Source: an uncultured Christensenellaceae bacterium (GTDB lineage Bacteria > Bacillota > Clostridia > Christensenellales > Borkfalkiaceae). Taken from it: a DNA stretch of 64,000 nt. The translations under genes and the position numbers were made by a program. Location: positions 1-64,000 of the forward strand of contig CAJUOP010000006.1 of the NCBI GenBank assembly GCA_910588465.1, in the 5' to 3' direction. Below are positions 7,862-15,845 of the stretch, one piece after another (the stretch's first letter is position 1; each line of letters starts with the position of its first letter). The notes under the pieces are model-generated. The model searched no databases. It was not told the origin of the DNA and was given only the letters and a program-made list of their open reading frames with translations.

Positions 7862-8842
7862 ATTACGGTTAAAGTTTATACGGTAGAGACGGGCGGGCTG
7901 AATTTATTGCAAAAGGTGCTCGGCGTATTCGATGAAAATTTAGAAACGGTTGCGCGCGAGCTTTCGCTTGCGTTCCGCGTGAACGGAACGCAGATCGTGC
8001 TGGAGGGCGAGGAGGAGAACGCAAAACTCGGCGCAGAGGTGATCAAGAGCCTGCTCGCCGTGGCGGAAGCGGGAGAATATATCGACAAGAGCAGCCTCCT
8101 CTATTGCATCGAGCTTGCGCGCGAGGGCAAGGTGGGGGAAATTTGCGGCGTGATGAAGGACGTCGTTGCCGTTACTTCCCGCGGTAAGCCCGTAAAATGC
8201 AAGACGCTGGGGCAGAAGGAATACGTTTCCGCGATCAAAAAGAATACGGTCACGTTCGGGGTCGGTCCCGCGGGAACGGGCAAGACCTATCTTGCCGTTT
8301 GCCTTGCGGTCGCCGCATACAAGGGCAAACAGGCGGAAAAAATCATTCTCACCCGACCCGCCGTGGAGGCGGGCGAAAAGCTCGGGTTTTTGCCAGGGGA
8401 TTTGCAGACGAAGGTCGATCCGTATCTTCGTCCGCTGTACGACGCCTTGCAGGAAATGTTCGGCTTGGAGACGTACAACAAGCTCATGGAAAAGGGCGCG
8501 ATAGAGGTTGCGCCGCTTGCCTATATGCGCGGACGGACGCTTTCCGAGGCGTTTATTATCCTCGACGAAGCGCAGAACGCCACCCGCGAACAGATGAAAA
8601 TGTTCCTCACTCGCCTGGGCGAGGGGAGCAAGATGGTAGTGACGGGCGACCTTACGCAGACCGATCTGCCCGAGGGCAAGACGAGCGGATTGAAGCAGGC
8701 GGTTTCGCTGTTAAAGGGCGTGGAGGATATCGCCGTTTGTACGCTTTCGGATAAAGACGTGGTGCGCCACCCGCTGGTAAGCAGGATCGTGCGGGCATAC
8801 GAGCGCGACGCCGCGAAGAGAGGGAAAGGAGAAAAGCAATGA
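7862..8842 (+). CDS. phoH: PhoH-family ATPase, probable ATT start
   Basis: About 326 residues of a PhoH-like P-loop ATPase, linked to RNA metabolism by its usual neighbours ybeY and era. Walker A is GPAGTGKTYL and Walker B AFIILDEAQNAT, followed by the family motif TRLGEGSKMVVTGDLTQTDLP. No ATG, GTG or TTG lies in frame where translation should begin. A strong GGAGGAG (7853-7859) sits directly upstream of an ATT codon at 7862 (ATT ACG GTT AAA GTT TAT). The first later TTG (7904) has no ribosome site and would remove conserved residues. The longer open frame upstream to 7433 overlaps yqfD and is not credible. It overlaps pgpH by 4 bp. Confidence 0.85.
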   Translation: MTVKVYTVETGGLNLLQKVLGVFDENLETVARELSLAFRVNGTQIVLEGEEENAKLGAEVIKSLLAVAEAGEYIDKSSLLYCIELAREGKVGEICGVMKDVVAVTSRGKPVKCKTLGQKEYVSAIKKNTVTFGVGPAGTGKTYLAVCLAVAAYKGKQAEKIILTRPAVEAGEKLGFLPGDLQTKVDPYLRPLYDALQEMFGLETYNKLMEKGAIEVAPLAYMRGRTLSEAFIILDEAQNATREQMKMFLTRLGEGSKMVVTGDLTQTDLPEGKTSGLKQAVSLLKGVEDIAVCTLSDKDVVRHPLVSRIVRAYERDAAKRGKGEKQ

Positions 8843-10341
8843 AAGATACCGAAACGAAGAAGGTAAGCGGCAGAAGTCTGGCGGGAAGCATTTGCGTGTT
8901 CGCGCTCTGCTATCTTATTTTGATCGCATATTTTTTGATCGTGCTCGTCATTCGGCATAAATCGGACTGGACGTTGTTCGTGGCGGAAAATTTAAACGCC
9001 TATCTTTCCTTTTGCGTCAGCTCCTTCCTGCTGTATGCCGTCGTATATTACTATTATTATTTCGAGGATCGGAACTTTTTGGGAAAAGCCAAAAACGTTC
9101 TGCTCATATTCAGCGTGTTTACCGTTACGATGATCATAAATTCGCTCATCGGCATTTACGTAAATATTTATATGCGCCCTACGGCGATGCTCGCGCTGCT
9201 GTTCGTGTTTTTGTTTAACCGCAGGCAGGCGATCATGCTGAACTTCGTGTTCGCCATTTTAATGTTCGTAAGCGACTTTTACATTGCGGAATTTACCGCG
9301 TTCGACCACGTGAACGCGCCCTACTATTCGCTGCTGATGAGCTTCGTTTGCGGCACGTTTGCGATTTTTTCGGCGAGCAACGTGAAAACGCGGGGCGGCG
9401 TTATCTTAACGGGGGCGATCATTTCCGCGCCCACGCTGCTCGTCGTGTTCGTGCTGAAGCTTGCCAACTCCTATAACGCTTGGATCGAAATTATTTCGTC
9501 CATGGGCTTTTCGGTATTCGGCTGCTTTATTTCCGCGGTGCTTGCGTTGGCGTTCATGCCCGTGTTCGAGCTGATTTTCAACCGCCTTACGGTGTTCCGT
9601 CTGCGCGAGCTTACCAGCACCAACGCGCCCATTTTAATGCGCTTGCAAAAGGAGGCGCCGGGAACGTTCAACCATTCGCTCATCGTGGCGCAGATCGCCG
9701 AAATGTGCGCGATCGCCATCGGAGAAAATACCGAGCTCGCCCGCGCGGCGGGATATTACCATGACGTGGGCAAGCTGAAACAGCCCGACTGCTTTGTGGA
9801 AAACCAGTCCGACTATAACATTCACGACGAATTGACCCCCGAGCTTTCGGCGGACATTATCCGTTCGCACGCGCACGACGGATACGATTTGTTAATGCAG
9901 GCGCATCTGCCCGAAATCATTGCGGACGTCGCCCGCGAGCACCACGGCTCCCTGCCCATTAAATTCTTTTATAACAAGGCGATGAAGTATTCGGGCGGGG
10001 ACGCGGATATCCGCGATTATTCCTATCTGGGACCCACTCCCAGCTCGAAGATTGCGGCGATCGTCATGATCGCCGACCCGTGCGAGGCGGCGGCGCGCAC
10101 GCTGCCCGACCGTTCGCCCGAGCGCGTGGAGCGCATGGTGCGCACGATCATCGAGGAGCGCATGGACCTCGATCAGTTCGCCGACTGCGACATTACGCTG
10201 CGCGAGCTTTCCGTGATTAAAGAGACGATCGTGGACGCGCTCTCGGGCGTGCATCACCACAGAGTGAAATATCCATCCATCAGGATCAACCGCGACCATA
10301 ACGCCGTCAGCGAGGACGAATATAACGATGGAAGCATGTGA
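8839..10341 (+). CDS. pgpH: membrane HD-domain c-di-AMP phosphodiesterase, PgpH-like, lacking the extracellular 7TMR-HDED domain
   Basis: A 500-residue protein with about seven membrane spans (residues 15-245) followed by a cytoplasmic HD domain. The metal ligands are visible: H of FNHSL, HD in GYYHDVGK, H-x-H in RSHAHDGYD and HH in REHHGS. PgpH proteins hydrolyse c-di-AMP, but usually have about 700 residues because a large extracellular HDED domain precedes the 7TM block; here only a short N-terminal tail precedes the first span. Position between phoH and ybeY is the conserved one (B. subtilis yqfF). c-di-AMP controls K+ uptake, so a link to the nearby ktrAB is plausible but inferred. Confidence 0.88.
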   Translation: MKDTETKKVSGRSLAGSICVFALCYLILIAYFLIVLVIRHKSDWTLFVAENLNAYLSFCVSSFLLYAVVYYYYYFEDRNFLGKAKNVLLIFSVFTVTMIINSLIGIYVNIYMRPTAMLALLFVFLFNRRQAIMLNFVFAILMFVSDFYIAEFTAFDHVNAPYYSLLMSFVCGTFAIFSASNVKTRGGVILTGAIISAPTLLVVFVLKLANSYNAWIEIISSMGFSVFGCFISAVLALAFMPVFELIFNRLTVFRLRELTSTNAPILMRLQKEAPGTFNHSLIVAQIAEMCAIAIGENTELARAAGYYHDVGKLKQPDCFVENQSDYNIHDELTPELSADIIRSHAHDGYDLLMQAHLPEIIADVAREHHGSLPIKFFYNKAMKYSGGDADIRDYSYLGPTPSSKIAAIVMIADPCEAAARTLPDRSPERVERMVRTIIEERMDLDQFADCDITLRELSVIKETIVDALSGVHHHRVKYPSIRINRDHNAVSEDEYNDGSM

Positions 10342-10810
10342 GTTTGTTTTGGAGAGCGAAGCGTTTTCGCCGCAGGAGCTGCAAGAGCTCTGCACGGCGT
10401 TAAAGGGCTTTGCGCGGTGCGACCGTCCTCTGGCGGCGGAGGTCGTTACCGTGTCGGAGGAGGAGATCCGCGCGCTGAACGCGCGCGAACGCGGGACAGA
10501 CCGCGTGACGGACGTGCTCAGCTTTCCCGCCATGGAGCTTACGGCGGGGGAAGAGATATTCTCGGACGAGCACGGCGAGGAGCTCGACGAAGCGGGGAAT
10601 TTGTTCTTAGGCAGCGTCGCCGTGTGCGAAGCGCGGGCGCGCGAGCAGGCTCAAGAGTACGGACATTCTTACGGGCGCGAGCTGTTCTATCTTACGGTGC
10701 ACGGCATTTTGCACTGTTTGGGGTACGACCACGAGCGCGAAGAGGACAAGCGCGCCATGCGCGAAAAAGAAGAGGCGATCCTGAATAAGCTGGGACTTGC
10801 AAGGGAGTAA
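10328..10810 (+). CDS. ybeY: endoribonuclease YbeY (rRNA maturation)
   Basis: A 160-residue zinc-dependent RNase that helps mature the 3' end of 16S rRNA and takes part in ribosome quality control. The metal motif H-x3-H-x5-H is seen as HGILHCLGYDH near residue 120, and the RGxDxxTDVLSFP segment is conserved as RGTDRVTDVLSFP. It starts 14 bp inside the end of pgpH, so the two are probably translationally coupled. Confidence 0.93.
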   Translation: MEACEFVLESEAFSPQELQELCTALKGFARCDRPLAAEVVTVSEEEIRALNARERGTDRVTDVLSFPAMELTAGEEIFSDEHGEELDEAGNLFLGSVAVCEARAREQAQEYGHSYGRELFYLTVHGILHCLGYDHEREEDKRAMREKEEAILNKLGLARE

Positions 10811-10811
10811 C

Positions 10812-11699
10812 ATGAAGAGCGGAACGGTTGCCGTTATCGGCAGAGCAAACGCGGGCAAGAGCACGCTCGTCAACGTAATGGTGGGGGAAAAGGTTGCCAT
10901 CGTCTCCCCCAAGCCGCAGACGACGCGCGACCGCATTCTGGGCGTGCTGACGCGGGAGGACAGACAGATTGCCTTTGCGGACACTCCCGGAATTTATAAA
11001 CAGCGCAATGCGCTGACCGATTTGATGATGGACACGACGGACGTCACCGCGCGGGACGTGGACGTGATTTTGTACGTGCACGACGGGCACGCGGGCGTTA
11101 CGCCGGAGGACGTCGCGCTCATGAAAAAGTACGCCGCGCTCTCCGTGCCCATGCTGATCGCCTACACCAAGACGGACATTATGCCGCTTGAAAAGATTCC
11201 CGCCGACGCGGCGTATCTGTTCGAACAGGGGGTGACGGCGGACGTCTATCCCGTTTCGGCGCGCAAGGGAAAAAATATCAAAAAGCTGGAAGAGGCGATC
11301 GTTGCTCTGCTGCCCGAGGGGGACAAGCTGTTCGAGGAGGATATCGTTTCGGATAAGAGCGAGCGGTTTATGATTTCCGAGATCATGCGGGAGAAAATCC
11401 TGCTCAAATACGAAAAGGAGATTCCGCACGGCGCGGCGATCGTGATCAACACCTTTCAGCGGCGCGAGAACGGCACGTACGAAATCAATCTGGATATCGT
11501 CTGCGAAAAGAAAAATCATAAGGCGATTTTAATCGGAAAGCAGGGACGGGCGTTAAAGGAAACGGCGTCCTTCGCCCGCGCCGACATGGAAAAGTTTTTG
11601 GGCGCAAAGGTCTTTCTTACCGTTTACGTAAAGGTGAAAGAGGACTGGCGCGACAGCGTGAATTTAATGCGCGAGCTCGGTTATCGGAAATCGGAATAG
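10812..11699 (+). CDS. era: GTPase Era
   Basis: A 295-residue ribosome-assembly GTPase that binds 16S rRNA through a C-terminal KH domain. GTPase motifs: G1 GRANAGKST, G2/G3 TTRDR and DTPG, G4 TKTD, G5 SAR. The KH domain (about residues 200-280) has the signature AILIGKQGRALK. ATG 10812 was chosen (MKSGTVAVIGRANAGKST) because GGGAG lies just upstream; a TTG 15 bp earlier is the only alternative. It follows ybeY directly; dgkA and cdd, which lie between these genes in Bacillus, are missing. Confidence 0.96.
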   Translation: MKSGTVAVIGRANAGKSTLVNVMVGEKVAIVSPKPQTTRDRILGVLTREDRQIAFADTPGIYKQRNALTDLMMDTTDVTARDVDVILYVHDGHAGVTPEDVALMKKYAALSVPMLIAYTKTDIMPLEKIPADAAYLFEQGVTADVYPVSARKGKNIKKLEEAIVALLPEGDKLFEEDIVSDKSERFMISEIMREKILLKYEKEIPHGAAIVINTFQRRENGTYEINLDIVCEKKNHKAILIGKQGRALKETASFARADMEKFLGAKVFLTVYVKVKEDWRDSVNLMRELGYRKSE

Positions 11700-11738
11700 T
11701 TTTTTTTACTCTTCCCATACTATCGGCGGGAGGAGCGT

Positions 11739-11837
11739 ATGAAGGAAGGCGAAAAGAGCGCGCGCGAGCTTGCCTGGGAGCTGTTTGAGCAGACGGGCAA
11801 TTTCAGCTATTATATGCTTTATAAAAATTTAAAATAA
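11739..11837 (+). CDS. yqzL: YqzL-family small protein
   Basis: A 32-residue protein (MKEGEKSARELAWELFEQTG...) whose core AWELFEQTGNFSYYMLYKNL matches the YqzL family (WKVFSQTGNIDTYLLFKEL type). YqzL sits between era and recO in Bacilli and Clostridia and its function is unknown. A strong ribosome site (GGGAGGAG) lies 3-10 bp upstream of the ATG. Gene position and motif together make the call firm in spite of the size. Confidence 0.85.
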   Translation: MKEGEKSARELAWELFEQTGNFSYYMLYKNLK

Positions 11838-11882
11838 TTGCAAATTTTGTTTTGCGCTATTTTTTAATGCGGGGCATAGACT

Positions 11883-12581
11883 ATGGAATTTAAAACGGAC
11901 GCGCTTGTGCTCCGTACGGTCGATTACGGTGAAAACGATAAGATGGTAACGCTGTTTACCGCCGACCGCGGAAAGATCGGCGTTTGCATGAAGGGCGTAA
12001 AAAAGGCGAACGCCAAACTTAAATTCGCCGCCCAGCCCTTTGCGTTTTCCGAATACGTGATTGCCGAACGGGCAGGGCGGTATACGGTGACCGCCGCGGC
12101 GCTTCACGACGGGTTTTACGGCTTGCGCGAGGACGTTACCGCTTACTATGCGGCTGCATGCGTGTGCGAAACATGCGATAAGCTTCTGCTCGAAGGTATG
12201 GTGAACGGAGCACTGTTGGTGGAAGCCGTTTCGGCGCTGGGGACCTTCGACGGGCAGCCCTCCCGTGCGCTCATCCGATTTTTGCTGAACGCGCTTGCCT
12301 TGGCGGGCTATCCCGTGGAGGCGGGGAATTGCCCCGTCTGCGGAAGGGCGCTTTCGGGTCGAATGGCGTTCGATATGCGGAGCGGCTCCTTTTTATGCAC
12401 GGACTGCGGCGAGGGCGCGCCCGCAAGCGAGAGCACCTATCTCGCGCTCCGCGCCGCGCGCGGGACGGGCGAGGGTACGGCGGACGGCGAAAAACGCGCG
12501 CTGCGGCTGTTAAGCGCGTATTTTACCTATCAGACGGAGGAGGAGCTCTCTTCGCTCGGGCAATATATTTCTTTGATTTGA
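11883..12581 (+). CDS. recO: DNA repair protein RecO
   Basis: A 232-residue recombination mediator that anneals single strands and helps load RecA in the RecFOR pathway. It has an N-terminal OB fold (TDALVLRTVDYGENDKMVTLFTADRGKIG), a helical middle and a zinc finger with paired cysteines, CPVCGRALSG... and CTDCGEG (residues about 144-180). It closes the era-yqzL-recO group. The ribosome site is weak (GGGGC at -10), which may mean low expression or coupling to yqzL. Confidence 0.92.
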   Translation: MEFKTDALVLRTVDYGENDKMVTLFTADRGKIGVCMKGVKKANAKLKFAAQPFAFSEYVIAERAGRYTVTAAALHDGFYGLREDVTAYYAAACVCETCDKLLLEGMVNGALLVEAVSALGTFDGQPSRALIRFLLNALALAGYPVEAGNCPVCGRALSGRMAFDMRSGSFLCTDCGEGAPASESTYLALRAARGTGEGTADGEKRALRLLSAYFTYQTEEELSSLGQYISLI

Positions 12582-12628
12582 GAAATGCGGAAAATTTTAT
12601 AAATCGACGGGAAGCGGCGGCGCAGAGC

Positions 12629-12657
12629 TTGACAAGCGCCGCGTTTTTTTATATACT
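12629..12657 (+). promoter_or_regulatory. sigma-A promoter of nadB-nadC
   Basis: TTGACA (12629-12634), 17 bp, TATACT (12652-12657). About 38 nt of leader precede the nadB ATG. No clear NiaR-type operator was seen. Confidence 0.8.
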
Positions 12658-12701
12658 GACAGTTGTCGAAAATAATCCCGAGCGGAGGAAGCGGAGCGGG
12701 T

Positions 12702-13997
12702 ATGAAGGGACTGTCGTCCGAGAATGAATATTACGACGCGCTGATTGTGGGCGCGGGCGTTTCGGGGTTAAACTGCGCGCTGCATCTGCCCGCTTCTTTG
12801 CGCGTGCTCGTCATCTGCAAGGGCGGACTGCGCGAGAGTGATTCCTTTCTGGCGCAGGGCGGAATTTGCGTGCTGCACGACAAGGGTGATTACAAGAGCT
12901 ATTTCGAGGACACCATGCGTGCGGGGCACTACGAGAACGACCCTGCCGCCGTGCGCTGCATGATAGAGAACTCCCGCGCGACGATCGACTATCTTTCGTC
13001 CGTCGGGGTACGTTTCGCCCGCGGTGCGGACGGCGAATTGCTCTATACGCGCGAGGGCGCCCATTCCCGCCCGCGCATCTGCTTTCACGAGGACTGCACG
13101 GGCAAAGAGATTACCTCGCATTTGCTGAGCAGGGCGCTTGCGCCGCAGAATATCGAGATCCGCCCCTATACCACCATGCTCGATCTCATTTGCGGGGACG
13201 GGGACTGCTTCGGCGCGGTCGTGCGGGACAATCGTTCGGGAGCGCTCTGCCGCGTGTTCGCCAAAAATACCGTGCTCGCCACGGGCGGGATCGGCGGACT
13301 GTACGCCCATTCCACCAACTATCGGATTTTAACGGGCGACGGGTTGGCGGTAAGCCTGCGCCACGGCGTCGCCGTGGATCATGCTGACTACGTGCAGATC
13401 CATCCCACCGTCCTGTATTCGAAGAGGCGGGGAAGAAGGTTTCTCATTTCCGAATCGGTGCGCGGCGAGGGCGCGGTACTGCTCGACGGGAAAGGGGAAC
13501 GGTTTGTGGACGAATTGCTCCCGCGCGACGCGGTCACCGCCGCGATCCGCAAAAAAATGCGTGAAGAGGGCAGCGAATACGTCCGCCTCGATATGCGCAA
13601 AGCGGGCGATCCCGCCGCGCTGTTGCAGCGTTTTCCCGGCATCGTGAAGCGCTGTAAGGAGGAGGGGTACGACGTATTAAAGGAGCCCGTCCCCGTCGTG
13701 CCCGCGCAGCATTATTTTATGGGCGGGATCCGCAGCGGGCTTTGCGGACGGACCACCATGGAGCACCTTTACGCCGTGGGGGAAACGTGCTGCAACGGCG
13801 TGCACGGCAAAAACCGTCTTGCGTCCAACTCTCTGCTCGAAGCGCTGATTTTTGCGGAGCGGGCGGCGGCGGACATTGCGGAGCGGGGCGGCGAATTTCG
13901 GGAAAAAGAAGTCGATTTAAGCGCGTACGCGGATTACCGTGCGCTGCAAAGAAACTATAAAAAAGAAGTTACGGAGGAGATAAACCGTGAAAGATAA
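12702..13997 (+). CDS. nadB: L-aspartate oxidase NadB
   Basis: A 431-residue FAD enzyme that oxidises L-aspartate to iminoaspartate, the first step of de novo NAD synthesis. Signs are the FAD-binding GAGVSGLNCAL near the N-terminus, the SFLAQGGIC loop, the HPT (QIHPTVLY) and EGA (RGEGAVLLDGKGERFVDE) segments of the fumarate reductase/aspartate oxidase family, and the C-terminal GKNRLASNSLLEALIF. It is shorter than the usual 530 residues because the helical C-terminal domain is cut down, as in many Clostridia. The ATG at 12702 has GGAGC upstream; a TTG at 12663 in the same frame lies in the promoter region. No nadA is found next to it. Confidence 0.92.
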   Translation: MKGLSSENEYYDALIVGAGVSGLNCALHLPASLRVLVICKGGLRESDSFLAQGGICVLHDKGDYKSYFEDTMRAGHYENDPAAVRCMIENSRATIDYLSSVGVRFARGADGELLYTREGAHSRPRICFHEDCTGKEITSHLLSRALAPQNIEIRPYTTMLDLICGDGDCFGAVVRDNRSGALCRVFAKNTVLATGGIGGLYAHSTNYRILTGDGLAVSLRHGVAVDHADYVQIHPTVLYSKRRGRRFLISESVRGEGAVLLDGKGERFVDELLPRDAVTAAIRKKMREEGSEYVRLDMRKAGDPAALLQRFPGIVKRCKEEGYDVLKEPVPVVPAQHYFMGGIRSGLCGRTTMEHLYAVGETCCNGVHGKNRLASNSLLEALIFAERAAADIAERGGEFREKEVDLSAYADYRALQRNYKKEVTEEINRER

Positions 13998-14844
13998 TCC
14001 CGTTACGGGCAAGCTGCATTTCGAAGAGGCGATAATCGCCGCATTAAAAGAGGATATTCCCTGGGAGGACGTTTCGGCAAACGCCGTCGTGCCCGCGGGT
14101 GAGCGGGGGCACGCGGATTTACTGTGCAAGCAGGACGGCGTGATCGCGGGTCTGAACGTATTCGCCCGCGTGTTCACGCTGCTGGACGAAAGGGCGGAGG
14201 TCGTGCTGCACGCAAAGGACGGCGACCGCGTGAAAAAAGGACAGCTGCTGGCGGAGGTGACGGGCGATATGCGCGCGATCCTTTCGGGCGAGCGAACCGC
14301 GCTCAACTTTTTGGGGCGCATGAGCGGGATTGCCACGTATACCCGCGCGGTTGCGGATTTGCTGGAAGGCACGGAGACGAAGTTGCTCGATACCCGCAAG
14401 ACCACTCCCACACTACGCGTATTCGAAAAGTACGCCGTGACGGCGGGCGGAGGGAACAACCACCGCTTCAACCTTTCGGACGGTGTGCTGTTAAAGGATA
14501 ACCACATCGGCGCGGCGGGCGGCGTAAAAGAGGCGATCGCGGCGGCGCGCGCTTACGCTCCCTTCGTGCGGAAAATCGAAATCGAGGTGGAGACGATTGC
14601 GCAGCTGAAAGATGCTTTGGAGGCGGGCGCGGATATCGTGATGCTCGACAATATGGATATGGACACGCTGAAAGAGGCGGTCGCGCTTGCCAAGGGCAGA
14701 GCGGAGACGGAAATCTCGGGCAACGTGACCAAGGAGAACGCGGCGCGCTATGCGGCGCTGGGCGTAAATTATATCTCTTCGGGCGCGCTCACCCACAGCG
14801 CCCCCGCGCTCGACGTAAGCTTAAAGCATTTAAAAAAGATTTAA
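13987..14844 (+). CDS. nadC: nicotinate-nucleotide pyrophosphorylase NadC
   Basis: A 285-residue enzyme that converts quinolinate and PRPP to nicotinate mononucleotide, with release of CO2. Family signatures are TALNFLGRMSGIAT, LDTRKTTPTLRVFEKYAVTAGGG..HRFNLSDGVLLKDNHI, and IEIEVET / DIVMLDNMD. A GTG start at 13987 lies 11 bp inside the end of nadB with GGAGG upstream, so the genes are translationally coupled. The quinolinate synthase NadA that should act between the two enzymes is not in the window. Confidence 0.95.
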   Translation: MKDNPVTGKLHFEEAIIAALKEDIPWEDVSANAVVPAGERGHADLLCKQDGVIAGLNVFARVFTLLDERAEVVLHAKDGDRVKKGQLLAEVTGDMRAILSGERTALNFLGRMSGIATYTRAVADLLEGTETKLLDTRKTTPTLRVFEKYAVTAGGGNNHRFNLSDGVLLKDNHIGAAGGVKEAIAAARAYAPFVRKIEIEVETIAQLKDALEAGADIVMLDNMDMDTLKEAVALAKGRAETEISGNVTKENAARYAALGVNYISSGALTHSAPALDVSLKHLKKI

Positions 14845-14850
14845 AAAGAA

Positions 14851-14880
14851 AGGCGGCGGTCGTGTATTCGACCGCCGCTT
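14851..14880 (+). terminator. terminator after nadC (convergent with the cupin gene)
   Basis: A 10-bp perfect stem GCGGCGGTCG/CGACCGCCGC with loop TGTATT and flanking A and T runs on the two sides; usable from both strands. Confidence 0.8.
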
Positions 14881-14896
14881 TTACGTTGCCGCCGCT

Positions 14897-15244
14897 TTAT
14901 AAAACCGCGTCGGTTAGCGTGTAGCCTTCCAAAGAGTTCTCCTTCACTTGAATACAGAGATACTTCAAAGGTTTGTCTGCTGCGGCAAATATTTGCCTTT
15001 TCGCGGACGGTGAAATTCGCAGCCAGTCGTTTGCTTTCAAATCGACGCGTTCGCCGTCGATCAACGCGGTTCCGCGCCCTTCGAGCACGGCGTAAATTTC
15101 TTCGTTTTGCTTGTGCGAATGGACGAAGGGAACGCCGCCTCCCGCGGGTAAAACGTTCACGCTGATTTCGGCGCCCGTCAGTTTGAGTGAATCGTGCAGT
15201 TCGGCGCGTGCGCCGTCGGCAATGGTGATTTTGTTGTAGTTCAT
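14897..15244 (-). CDS. cupin-domain protein
   Basis: A 115-residue single-domain cupin. The metal-type motif 1 is seen as HSHKQNEEIYAVLEGRG (two His and one Glu) and motif 2 is less clear (P-S-A-K-R-Q). Small cupins of this kind bind metals or small ligands; the substrate cannot be told. The start at 15244 follows GGAGG. The gene is divergent from an HxlR-family regulator and shares a perfect inverted repeat with it, so it is probably that regulator's target, perhaps in response to a reactive electrophile or oxidant (inference from the HxlR family). Confidence 0.85.
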   Translation of the reverse strand: MNYNKITIADGARAELHDSLKLTGAEISVNVLPAGGGVPFVHSHKQNEEIYAVLEGRGTALIDGERVDLKANDWLRISPSAKRQIFAAADKPLKYLCIQVKENSLEGYTLTDAVL

Positions 15245-15276
15245 AGGATACCTCCGAAAATTGAATTTGTGCTTGC

Positions 15277-15305
15277 AGTATAGCAAAGCGGAGCGGCAAT
15301 TGCAA
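15277..15305 (-). promoter_or_regulatory. sigma-A promoter of the cupin gene
   Basis: Minus strand: TTGCAA (15305-15300), 17 bp, TATACT (15282-15277). The operator-like inverted repeat starts 5 bp upstream of the -35. Confidence 0.75.
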
Positions 15306-15309
15306 GAAC

Positions 15310-15344
15310 GTAACTTTTTTATTATCGGACAATAAAAAAGTTAC
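15310..15344. promoter_or_regulatory. operator-like inverted repeat for the HxlR regulator
   Basis: Perfect 14-bp arms, GTAACTTTTTTATT and AATAAAAAAGTTAC, separated by 7 bp, placed between the divergent cupin and hxlR promoters. HxlR/YodB-type winged-helix dimers bind such GTAACT...AGTTAC dyads. There is no gene to terminate on either side, so a role as operator is more likely than terminator. Confidence 0.7.
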
Positions 15345-15364
15345 CTTGTTTCTTTTTAAAACCA

Positions 15365-15393
15365 TTGACGCGCCGCGAAGCATCTGATATAAT
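15365..15393 (+). promoter_or_regulatory. sigma-A promoter of the HxlR regulator gene
   Basis: TTGACG (15365-15370), 17 bp, TATAAT (15388-15393) with extended TGA. Confidence 0.8.
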
Positions 15394-15414
15394 CGGAGAA
15401 TAAGGAGGCGAACT

Positions 15415-15747
15415 ATGCTGACGAAAGAGGAATTGCCCGAATGTCCCGTTGCCACCACCGTGCGGCTGATCGGGAACAAATGGAAGCTGCTGATCATCCG
15501 CAATCTGGTTTATAAGGGCACGCAGCGGTTTACGGACTTTTTAAAGACGGTGCCCGCCATCAGCAAAAAAGTGCTTACGGACAATTTGCGCGCGCTCGAA
15601 GAGGACGGCATTGTTCGGCGGGAAGTATTCGCGGAGGTCCCGCCGCGCGTGGAGTATTCGCTCACCGCGCTCGGACAGTCGCTCCGCCCCCTTTTAAACG
15701 CCATGTCCGATTGGGGAAGCGATTATAAAAACGCAAATAAAATATAA
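15415..15747 (+). CDS. HxlR-family winged-helix transcriptional regulator
   Basis: A 110-residue MarR-like dimeric DNA-binding protein. The family signature is CPVATTVRLIGNKWKLLIIRNL followed by RFTDFLKTVPAISKKVLTDNLRALEEDGIVRREVFAEVPPRVEYSLTALG (recognition helix and wing). A single Cys at residue 10 is in the place of the redox- or quinone-sensing Cys of YodB and HypR. The ribosome site AAGGAGG precedes ATG 15415. It is divergent from a cupin gene and likely represses both through the inverted repeat between them. Confidence 0.92.
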   Translation: MLTKEELPECPVATTVRLIGNKWKLLIIRNLVYKGTQRFTDFLKTVPAISKKVLTDNLRALEEDGIVRREVFAEVPPRVEYSLTALGQSLRPLLNAMSDWGSDYKNANKI

Positions 15748-15765
15748 ATTCCCTTTGAAAAACGA

Positions 15766-15794
15766 TTGACAAGGGGTCGAAAGTGTGCTAAACT
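15766..15794 (+). promoter_or_regulatory. sigma-A promoter of rpmG-secE-nusG
   Basis: TTGACA (15766-15771), 17 bp, TAAACT (15789-15794) with extended TGC. Confidence 0.8.
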
Positions 15795-15845
15795 TGTTTC
15801 AAGCACCGAAAGGGGTGCAATTTTTTTGTATGGAGTTTTCGACAG

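Noticed and set aside
12735..13310. Minus-strand frame inside nadB (180 codons)
   Set aside because: Shadow of nadB without start signals or known motifs.
15310..15344. 14-bp dyad at the HxlR locus as a terminator
   Set aside because: It lies between divergent promoters, not behind a gene, and has an A/T arm structure that suits an operator.
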